Position numbers and translations under genes: made by a program | Origin: JAHRVQ01 sp051278195 | GTDB lineage: Bacteria; Pseudomonadota; Gammaproteobacteria; Pseudomonadales; Azotimanducaceae | Assembly (NCBI GenBank): GCA_051278195.1 | Contig: JBNMQM010000004.1 | Span: 1 to 64,000 of the forward strand | Direction of reading: 5' to 3' | Length of the DNA stretch: 64,000 bases | The notes under the pieces: model-generated | Told to the model about the DNA's origin: nothing | What the model saw: only the letters and a program-made list of their open reading frames with translations | The model's database searches: none | Shown: piece after piece, positions 57,975-64,000 of the stretch | How positions within the stretch are numbered: position 1 is the first letter of the stretch | Layout: each line of letters starts with the position of its first letter

Positions 57975-59260
57975 TGACCAATAAAGATATTGCTCTCGAA
58001 ACACTCGCGCAAATTAGCAAGTCTGGGTTTTCTGATGCATCGACCCGGGTTGTCGCTGAAGAGTTCCATGAGCTTCAAGCAGAAAATGGTGCCATCAACC
58101 TGATGCGGACCAACTTTGAAACCGACGTGGGCATCACTGGAATAAAAGATCACAAGAAGGCCAGCCTATCGGTCAACAAAACAGATGGTGAGACACTCAG
58201 CAAGACGGTGGCCAATCTCTCTGATATGGCGCGTGGTGCATCGCCAGATGACGCCTACGGCATTGCCTCGACGCAGCCTGCTGAGACGTTTGATGCTGGC
58301 CCGGTCGAACCAGACTATGATCGCATGTACGACAGAATCGTTGAGGTGCAGGACTATGCCAAGCAACAATATCCTGACTTAAACATTGGTTCGGTGGCGA
58401 TTACTTTTGGCAATCGTCGTAGCGTCTATGTGAACAGCAATGACGTTCAGTTTGAATCACGCCGTGGTGTTTATCGGGTGTCGACCATGTTTACATCAAA
58501 ACGTGGCAAACAAACCTCATCGATGAATTACTTTAACTACAGTGCTTATGACCTCGATACGCCGGTTCAAGATATGGTGAATGCGGACGCGCTGATGCGG
58601 CAATCGACCGAGCAAATCGATACTCACAATATCCCCGCAAAATTCACCGGCGATATGATTATCACGCCCAATGCGTTGGGCAGTTTTGTTGGTTTTCTTA
58701 CCGGGAAAATTAGCGATGCTGCGTTGATCAGCGGAACTTCAGTCTATAAAGACAAACTCGGTGAGTCAGTCACAAGCGATAAGCTCAGCCTGCGCTCATG
58801 CCCCGTTGCGGATGGTGTCTCATCTGGCTACTGGGTCACCGGCGATGGCTACAAGGCAGAGAATTCCACAATTGTCGAAAATGGTGTGTTGAAGTCCTAC
58901 TTGCTGGGATTGTACGGCGCTAACAAGACTGGACTGCCGCGTGCAGTCAACGCAGGTGGTTGTTATCAAATTGATGAGGGTGAGACTGATCTTGAAGCGT
59001 TAATCGGCGGCGTCGAGCAGGGGATTCTGATTGGTCGATTCAGTGGCGGTAATCCCAATGATCGCGGCGATTTCTCTGGCATTGCTAAAAACAGCTACTA
59101 CGTTAAAGATGGCAAAATTCAGTTCCCCATTAAGGAAACTACCGTCAGCGGCAACATGCTGTCGTTGCTAAACTCTATTAAAGCGGTCAGTAAAGAACGT
59201 TTGAACTTCGGCGGTAGCATTTTACCGTGGGTTCTGACCGATGGTGTGACGGCGTCCTAG
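57974..59260 (+). CDS. tldE: Metalloprotease subunit TldE/PmbA
   Basis: A 428-residue partner of TldD without the HExxxH site. Blocks: DIALETLAQISKSGFSDAST, TFGNRRSVYVNSN, NALGSFVGFLTG, KLSLRSCPVADGVSSGYW and GVLKSYLLGLYGANKTG, as in PmbA. It closes the TldD active-site tunnel and binds peptide backbone in the known heterodimer. Its ATG overlaps the tldD stop (TAATG). In E. coli the two genes are far apart; adjacency here is common in other bacteria. Confidence 0.92.
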   Translation: MTNKDIALETLAQISKSGFSDASTRVVAEEFHELQAENGAINLMRTNFETDVGITGIKDHKKASLSVNKTDGETLSKTVANLSDMARGASPDDAYGIASTQPAETFDAGPVEPDYDRMYDRIVEVQDYAKQQYPDLNIGSVAITFGNRRSVYVNSNDVQFESRRGVYRVSTMFTSKRGKQTSSMNYFNYSAYDLDTPVQDMVNADALMRQSTEQIDTHNIPAKFTGDMIITPNALGSFVGFLTGKISDAALISGTSVYKDKLGESVTSDKLSLRSCPVADGVSSGYWVTGDGYKAENSTIVENGVLKSYLLGLYGANKTGLPRAVNAGGCYQIDEGETDLEALIGGVEQGILIGRFSGGNPNDRGDFSGIAKNSYYVKDGKIQFPIKETTVSGNMLSLLNSIKAVSKERLNFGGSILPWVLTDGVTAS

Positions 59261-59312
59261 GCTTCGAATAAAACCGGGGCTACTGGATAACCCCGTGGCC
59301 CTTCGCTAACGA

Positions 59313-59540
59313 CTAGCTCGGGTCTTTCTGGGCTGCCGATTCCGCAGCAGTATTAAAATTTTCGGAAGCCTCTTTTTCTTCTTTGTCTTGTTGCCTCTGA
59401 TCCCGCCATGACAGCTTGTTCATTTCTTTAACGGCTTCTGGTACTTCGTCGACGACGACGTTTTCAGGTTCCGCCGCGAAGGAAAGAGAGCCGTAGCCAG
59501 CTAACACGACACATAAAAGCGGCAATGCGTATTTTTTCAT
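59313..59540 (-). CDS. Small exported protein, function unknown
   Basis: 75 residues with a Sec signal peptide (KKYALPLLCVVLAGYGSLSFA, cleavage after SFA) and a ~52-residue charged mature part rich in Glu, Lys and Gln (RDQRQQDKEEKEASENF), probably one helix or coiled coil. It converges on tldE. No family recognised. The clean signal peptide argues for a real gene. Its promoter would lie in the ~140-bp spacer before the globin gene's end. Confidence 0.65.
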   Translation of the reverse strand: MKKYALPLLCVVLAGYGSLSFAAEPENVVVDEVPEAVKEMNKLSWRDQRQQDKEEKEASENFNTAAESAAQKDPS

Positions 59541-59678
59541 GTTGATATCCTAGCCTCTACGCTTGTACTAATGGTGGAGAGGGTTGTAGAAGTAATTCTA
59601 AAGATGATTGATATTGAAACCGAGTTAATCATATCGGTAACCCACAATTCAGGACAGATTTCGCGGACCAGCGGCTGA

Positions 59679-60122
59679 TTAACAGTCAACCAGCGGTGCT
59701 TCTTCCTCTAAGTTGCGCATATGGTCAGCCATCGGGGCTATTTTTTCGAGCAGGTCTGCTCTGAGGTCCGGCGCCAGTGCCATTTGATCCAGAGCCACCG
59801 TCAAACAGTGTAACCACTGGTCACGATCTCTCAGCCCAATCTCAATATGATTATGTCGTGCACGGAGCCTTGGGTGACCATATTTGTCGGTGAACAACGG
59901 TGGGCCGCCAAACCAGCCGGTAAAATATTCGAATAATTTCTGCCTGGATGGATCTAAATCCGCGGGGTGTTTGTCGCGGACAAGGCGGGCATCGGGGTTC
60001 TGGTTCATCTCATCATAGAATCGAGTCACCAGTTCCTTCACGCCCGCCTCACCGCCAAGCCGCTCAAAGAGCGTCCCAGTTGCTTTCATCAAAGGCGCTT
60101 TCATCAAAGGCGCTGTCATCAA
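59679..60122 (-). CDS. Group II truncated haemoglobin
   Basis: A ~147-residue globin of the truncated group II (trHbO) type. Marks: LFERLGGEAGVKELVTRFYDEM at the A/B helices, a YFTGWFGGPPLFTDKYGHPRLRARH block (CD to F, split here by the family's proximal His in the RARH segment) and DRDQWLHCLTVALDQ in G. It binds haem and O2, NO or other small ligands. A 15-bp repeat at the 5' end supplies three in-frame ATGs (60122, 60119, 60104) and a fourth at 60089; the last gives MKATGTLFERL, the most family-like start. It begins three bases after the LLM oxidoreductase stop: one operon. Confidence 0.9.
   Translation of the reverse strand: MMTAPLMKAPLMKATGTLFERLGGEAGVKELVTRFYDEMNQNPDARLVRDKHPADLDPSRQKLFEYFTGWFGGPPLFTDKYGHPRLRARHNHIEIGLRDRDQWLHCLTVALDQMALAPDLRADLLEKIAPMADHMRNLEEEAPLVDC
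60081..60120. repeat. 15-bp tandem repeat over the globin start
   Basis: TGCTTTCATCAAAGG-type units at 60081, 60096 and (partial) 60111 encode MKAP-L on the minus strand and multiply the possible start codons of the globin gene. Confidence 0.8.
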
Positions 60123-60125
60123 GAT

Positions 60126-61175
60126 TTACATCTTCTCGATGATATTCTTAAGCGCGTCACAGTTCTTTACCCGCTCTTCGGTCGTGGTGCCAAGAAAGCT
60201 GGCACTCAAGCTGGTAACGCCAGCGTCCTTAAATGCTTGCAGACGGTCCTTAATGAATCCTTCCGAGCCAACGAGCGAGGTCGCATCGAGATAACTCTGG
60301 GGAATGGCTGCCTCTGCAGCAGATTTCTGACCAGAGAGAAATAAGTCCTGAATCTGTTCAGCTTCTGCCTCGTAACCGTATTTTCGGAAGATCTGGTTGT
60401 AGAAGTTCTTCTCTTTTGCGCCCATACCGCCCACATAAAGCGCGATCCCAGGTCGTGACATATCGCGGTAAGATTCGAGTCCTTCGCCGACTGCAACGGC
60501 ACCACCGGCGTAGATGTCGAGAGGTGCTCGACCAATATCACGCTTGGCATTGCCGCGTTTGAGGGCGTCTCCCCAAACGGCTTCTGCGCCTTCCGCCATA
60601 TAGAAAGCGGGTAGCCAGGCATCAGCGATTTCAGCGGTCATCTCAACGCTTTTGTCGCCAAGTGTGGCCAGCGCGATCGGAATTTCATCACGGTAGGGGT
60701 GGTTGATAATTTTTAGCGGTATACCGAGGCCTGTACCCTGGTCCGCGGGGAGGGGTATCTGGTATTTCTTGCCCTGATGGTCGAGTTTCTCTTCGCGTTT
60801 CCAAATAGCGCGGCAGATCTCAACAACTTCGCGCATGCGAGTGATGGGCGCGTCATAGGGTACACCGTGAAAGCCTTCAATGACCTGCGGGCCGGAAGCA
60901 CCTAGGCCCAGCATACAACGACCTTCTGAAAGTGCGTCTATGCCCGCCGCCGTCATGGCCAGCAAGCTTGGTGTGCGACTATAAATATTCAAAATTCCTG
61001 AAGCGATAGTCACCCGTTCAGTCTTGGCTGCAACGTAGCCCATGGCACTGACGCCGTCGAATGAATAGGCCTCGGGTATCCACACGACATCGAGGCCGGC
61101 TTTTTCCATTTCAACAATTTCTTTGGTTGCGCCGACATAGCCCTGCGCGTAACTCATCATGGTAGCGATTTTCAA
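60126..61175 (-). CDS. LLM-class F420-dependent-type oxidoreductase
   Basis: A 349-residue luciferase-like TIM barrel. Blocks: EKAGLDVVWIPEAYSFDGVSAMGYVAAKT (split: VVWIPEAY and GVSAMGY), VTIASGILNIYSRTP (non-prolyl cis bulge region), GRCMLGLGASGPQVIEGFHG and PIALATLGDKSVEM. It is close to the F420-dependent group of this superfamily rather than bacterial luciferase or SsuD, but the cofactor (F420 or FMN) cannot be fixed by sequence. It precedes the globin gene by three bases, which may pair an oxidoreductase with an O2/NO-binding protein. Confidence 0.85.
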   Translation of the reverse strand: MKIATMMSYAQGYVGATKEIVEMEKAGLDVVWIPEAYSFDGVSAMGYVAAKTERVTIASGILNIYSRTPSLLAMTAAGIDALSEGRCMLGLGASGPQVIEGFHGVPYDAPITRMREVVEICRAIWKREEKLDHQGKKYQIPLPADQGTGLGIPLKIINHPYRDEIPIALATLGDKSVEMTAEIADAWLPAFYMAEGAEAVWGDALKRGNAKRDIGRAPLDIYAGGAVAVGEGLESYRDMSRPGIALYVGGMGAKEKNFYNQIFRKYGYEAEAEQIQDLFLSGQKSAAEAAIPQSYLDATSLVGSEGFIKDRLQAFKDAGVTSLSASFLGTTTEERVKNCDALKNIIEKM

Positions 61176-61239
61176 TGCTCTTACCTTTCTTGTCTGAAAG
61201 CCTAAGTGTACGGCTAATCATCGAATCAGGGCAAATGTC

Positions 61240-62550
61240 CTAGTGCAGTTGGCGCATTATCCGAGGGAGGTAATAGGCCAGTGAGAGCGCTCTTGCGATG
61301 AAATATCCATGCAGCGCTAGCCATAAGCCATGGTTGCCGAAGGGCGGCACGGCGACCCACCAGAGACCCAGATAGGCCAGCAGCGACACAATCATTGCAT
61401 TGCGCATTTCTGGCGTTCGGGTTGCGCCGATAAATATGCCGTCTAGCAGATAACACCACACTGAAATAACGGGCGCGAGCACTGCCCACCAAAGGAAAGT
61501 ACGAGAGGCCTCTCGCACGGCTTCTACATTGGTGAGTAAATCGATCAGCCAACCGCCGCTCAGCCAAAACAGGCCCGAAAGCACCAGTGCCGTGCCCGCG
61601 CCGAGCTCGAACACATAGCGAATGGATTGATTCATACGATTGTGATTACGGGCACCCACTGCGGCGCCGATTAACGTCTCGGCCGCAAGCGCAAAGCCAT
61701 CCAAAAAAAATGCGGCGAAGGTGACAAATTGCATCAAGATCGCATTGGTTGCGAGAATAATATCGCCCTGACTCGCACCCTGGTTGGTGAACCAGGCAAA
61801 GGCAAAAATGAGGCACAGCGTTCGGATCATGATGTCGCGGTTGACCACCAGCATCCGCTTAAGCTCCGATGCGCGCAATATGACCTTGGCAGGTACAACG
61901 CCGGCGGCGCGCAGCCTTGGCCATATGACCACAAAACCAGCGCTGAGTGCTGTGATTTCCGCCAGTACTGTCGCCAGCGCAACACCTTCGACACCCCACC
62001 CAAAACCCAGCACGAAAATCAGATCGAGGATGATATTCAGCCCATTTAAAATGATATTGAGCAACAGCACCGTGCGAGTCGCCTGAACCCCGAGCAAATA
62101 GCCCATGACCGCAAGCAGTGCGAGTGAGAAGGGGGCGCCCATAATACGAATGGTAAAATAGGCTTGGGCAGCTTCTTCAACTGCAGTGCTGCCGCTGAGT
62201 AGCCCAAAAGCAGCGGCAGCAATGGGAATTTGCACCGTAATCAGTATCAAGCCAATAGCAGCACCGATGATGGCCGCTCGATAAAACACCGCGCTGGCCT
62301 CTTTCTGCTGATTTCCCCCCACCGCTTGTGCGACCAGTGCTGTGGTGCCCATTCGGAGAAAGCCAAAACCCCAGTAAATGAAGCTAAAAATAACCGCGCC
62401 GACGGCGATTGCGCCCAGCAGACTGGCATCGCCCAAATTTCCGATGACAGCGGTATCCACCAGACCCAGCAAGGGTATTGAGAGATTCGACAAGATGATA
62501 GGCCAAGCAATATGAAGCACCTGGCTGCGTTTTATAGTTGTTGCGTGCAT
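61240..62550 (-). CDS. MATE family efflux transporter (DinF-like)
   Basis: A 436-residue, 12-helix exporter of the multidrug and toxin extrusion family, DinF branch. Marks: an opening LHIAWPIILSNLSIPLLGLVDTAVIG, with DTAVIGNLGDASLLGAIAVG, FLRMGTTALVAQAVGG and the second-half DGFALAAETLIGAAVGA. It likely exports cationic compounds driven by H+ or Na+. It diverges from the RHH regulator gene at 62688; the shared 137-bp gap carries palindromes, so the regulator may control it. Confidence 0.9.
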   Translation of the reverse strand: MHATTIKRSQVLHIAWPIILSNLSIPLLGLVDTAVIGNLGDASLLGAIAVGAVIFSFIYWGFGFLRMGTTALVAQAVGGNQQKEASAVFYRAAIIGAAIGLILITVQIPIAAAAFGLLSGSTAVEEAAQAYFTIRIMGAPFSLALLAVMGYLLGVQATRTVLLLNIILNGLNIILDLIFVLGFGWGVEGVALATVLAEITALSAGFVVIWPRLRAAGVVPAKVILRASELKRMLVVNRDIMIRTLCLIFAFAWFTNQGASQGDIILATNAILMQFVTFAAFFLDGFALAAETLIGAAVGARNHNRMNQSIRYVFELGAGTALVLSGLFWLSGGWLIDLLTNVEAVREASRTFLWWAVLAPVISVWCYLLDGIFIGATRTPEMRNAMIVSLLAYLGLWWVAVPPFGNHGLWLALHGYFIARALSLAYYLPRIMRQLH

Positions 62551-62591
62551 GTTCGTGATTCCAATTCGTACCGCACTGATACATCTGATTG

Positions 62592-62642
62592 ACTAATGTA
62601 AGTCAGAACTTACAGTCTGTTAGTAACTCCAAGGTGTATAAT
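62592..62642. promoter_or_regulatory. Palindromic operator-like site and -10 element before the RHH gene
   Basis: TGTAAGT (62597-62603) and ACTTACA (62608-62614) form a 7-bp inverted repeat around CAGA. Outside it ACTAA (62592-62596) and TTAGT (62620-62624) form a second, nested pair. A consensus TATAAT stands at 62637-62642, but no good -35 is visible. Ribbon-helix-helix repressors usually bind such repeats, often at their own promoter. Confidence 0.45.
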
Positions 62643-62687
62643 TTTACTGAAGTCGAGTCTAAATAAAAAAAACTAAAGGAGACCAAG

Positions 62688-62888
62688 ATGTCCGAAGTAG
62701 AACAGGTCAAGTTCGTATTACGTTTACCGCCAGCGTTACACAAAAAAATCAAGAAGAGTGCAAGTTCGCACAACACGTCGATGAATAAGGAGATCACTAA
62801 TATTCTTAATGACTCCTTTAGTCGTGCATCGACGGATAAGACGCTTGCCACATTGATCGCTCGTCTTGAAAAAAAGAAGGTTATTTAG
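62688..62888 (+). CDS. Arc-type ribbon-helix-helix DNA-binding protein
   Basis: A 66-residue RHH protein. The strand VKFVLRLPPALHKKIKKSA and helix NTSMNKEITNILNDSF follow the Arc/Mnt layout: alternating strand residues for the major groove, then two helices. AAAGGAGA is eight bases before the ATG. No toxin gene follows, so it is not an obvious antitoxin. Autoregulation and control of the divergent MATE gene are reasonable inferences. Confidence 0.85.
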   Translation: MSEVEQVKFVLRLPPALHKKIKKSASSHNTSMNKEITNILNDSFSRASTDKTLATLIARLEKKKVI

Positions 62889-62982
62889 TAACTGATTGGG
62901 TTCTAACGTCTTTCGATTAGCATACTGCCGGCTGGCCAGTACCAGGTATTATTGCGAGGTTATTACTAGTTCATAGTGCCGG

Positions 62983-63585
62983 CTAGCATAGTACACGGGT
63001 TGCGTGCTGTATGCGGCCAATGGTCGAGAGCCAACAGAGTACGCCAAACCCGAGCGCCAGAATCCAGAAGTAAGTGGGTAAGACGCACATCAGTGCCAAA
63101 ACCAAAATTGTTTCAAACCCCTCTATGATACCGCCCAGGTAGAAAATCGACTTTTCACCCTGCGCGACGGTCTCGATGCCACGCTTTTCGGCCATCACGG
63201 CGAAGGCTAGAAATGAAGTCCCGGTGCCAATAAAGCTAAAAATCAAAAATGCTCCGTAGATCGCGGTTTCTGGTTGGGCCAAACAGAATGCGAACACCAC
63301 CGCTGAGTAGAAAATGAAATCGAGCACAATATCTAGGTAGCCCCCCAGATCTGTTTTGCCAACAACTCGCGCGACGGCACCATCCAGGCCGTCACAGAGA
63401 CGGTTGATTAGAATCAGCGCCAAAGCTAGTAAGTACCAGTCCATCAGTACCGCGGGTATGACCAGCAAGCCTACGCCAAACCCGGCCCACGTAATCTGAT
63501 TGGCTGTGATGCCATATTGGGCGGCGCGTATTCCCAGAATATCTAGCATAGGGTCGATCAGGGGGCGTATACGCGTATCGAGCAT
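62983..63585 (-). CDS. CDP-alcohol phosphatidyltransferase family protein
   Basis: A 200-residue membrane enzyme with about six helices. The signature is DGLDGAVAR, then GGYLDIVLD: D-x2-DG-x2-AR-x7-G-x3-D-x3-D, one residue shorter in the spacer than E. coli PgsA but with all acidic residues. Such enzymes move a CDP-linked alcohol (diacylglycerol, inositol phosphate, glycerol or other) to a second alcohol. The product cannot be told; it is shorter and different from PgsA or PssA. It diverges from the peroxiredoxin gene at 63641. Confidence 0.87.
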   Translation of the reverse strand: MLDTRIRPLIDPMLDILGIRAAQYGITANQITWAGFGVGLLVIPAVLMDWYLLALALILINRLCDGLDGAVARVVGKTDLGGYLDIVLDFIFYSAVVFAFCLAQPETAIYGAFLIFSFIGTGTSFLAFAVMAEKRGIETVAQGEKSIFYLGGIIEGFETILVLALMCVLPTYFWILALGFGVLCWLSTIGRIQHATRVLC

Positions 63586-63640
63586 CTGGTATCCTTATTG
63601 ACTCGTATGAATTGTAACTCCGATTAAGAGAATTGTTGCT

Positions 63641-64000
63641 GTGAAAAAATACTGGATGTGTATCGTTTTCTTGAGTCTCTTTGGCTCGAACGCCATGGCA
63701 TTGGAAGTGGGTGATATGGCGCCAGATTTCTCCCTTGAGGGGACCGACGGGCAGGTTCATCGTTTGTCAGACTATCGAGGTGAAAAGGCTGTGGTGTTAG
63801 CGTGGTTTCCAAGGGCCTATACGAGTGGATGTACGATTGAGTGCAAATCACTGGCAGACAATGGTCATCTGATTAGAGAATTCAATGTCGCCTACTTTAT
63901 GGCGAGTGTCGATTCTATTGCCGATAATGTTGGTTTCGCCCAAGAGCAAGACGCGGACTTTCCACTTTTGAGTGACCCTTCAAAACAGACTGCCAAAGCT
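63641..64000 (+). CDS. Exported peroxiredoxin, 5' part only (3' end outside window)
   Basis: A GTG start with AAGAGA upstream gives a frame open to the right edge (120 residues seen). A signal peptide (YWMCIVFLSLFGSNAMA) is followed by the thioredoxin-fold peroxiredoxin: VGDMAPDFSLEGTDGQ, VVLAWFPRAYTSGCTIEC with peroxidatic Cys C64 and a possible resolving Cys C68. The C-x3-C spacing is one shorter than in PrxQ/BCP. It would remove peroxides in the periplasm. Confidence 0.87.
   Translation, partial: MKKYWMCIVFLSLFGSNAMALEVGDMAPDFSLEGTDGQVHRLSDYRGEKAVVLAWFPRAYTSGCTIECKSLADNGHLIREFNVAYFMASVDSIADNVGFAQEQDADFPLLSDPSKQTAKA

Noticed and set aside
59268..59300. GGGG...CCCC hairpin after tldE as terminator
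   Set aside because: Stem of only four to five pairs and no T run; too weak to call.

Overview
The window reads as a stretch of a free-living, aerobic, Gram-negative gammaproteobacterial chromosome of medium GC. Evidence: two TonB-dependent receptors, an outer-membrane beta-barrel protein, a proteobacterial RpoH, a TldD/TldE pair, malate synthase G, and many oxidoreductases of the kind common in marine oligotrophic gammaproteobacteria. A more precise placement is not supported by the sequence. No rRNA, tRNA, CRISPR array, intact insertion sequence or prophage was recognised.

Layout. 0-13.9 kb is housekeeping and small-molecule metabolism: the end of a SulP anion transporter, dienelactone hydrolase, glyoxalase II with an MTH1-like Nudix enzyme, an alpha/beta hydrolase and Rieske protein operon, rpoH with its own terminator, DUF169, a second Nudix enzyme, a PhoD-type phosphatase, a PTP-like protein coupled to a LOG-family protein, and a BamA/TamA-like barrel. 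14-17.9 kb on the minus strand is a tightly overlapping thiamine-salvage operon led by a TPP riboswitch: TonB receptor, thiamine-binding protein, PnuT transporter and a thiamine kinase-like enzyme. An MFS pump with a second dienelactone hydrolase, and malate synthase G, follow.

22.3-37.3 kb is the most unusual part: a plus-strand signalling locus. It holds a sigma-54-dependent response regulator with a degenerate GGDEF domain; a secreted subtilisin-like protease ending in about 27 Trp-centred repeats of 12 residues (G-[FY]-I-W-N-L-x6); a beta-propeller (Reg_prop) histidine kinase; a REC-PAS-GGDEF(degenerate)-EAL regulator; and a TPR hybrid kinase. A well-matched sigma-54 -24/-12 element and a cluster of three ATGGCGG sites lie between the activator and the protease, so a self-contained circuit is plausible: activator, then sigma-54 promoter, then the protease-kinase-phosphodiesterase operon. 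Both degenerate GGDEF domains keep the RxxD inhibitory-site spacing, which points to c-di-GMP as an input.

37.3-64 kb is mixed metabolism: MDR and SDR oxidoreductases, nitronate monooxygenase, deazaflavin/F420-type oxidoreductases, a sirtuin, MFS and MATE exporters, TldD/TldE, a truncated haemoglobin, an RHH regulator, a CDP-alcohol phosphotransferase and the start of an exported peroxiredoxin. Between about 42 and 54 kb at least four genes are visibly decayed: PaiB-like, a PEP-CTERM-like exported protein, a glutathione S-transferase and a SAM methyltransferase. A fifth remnant, the 5' end of a transporter, lies at 7.7 kb. Gene functions are inferred from motifs and family resemblance read by eye; no database search was possible.
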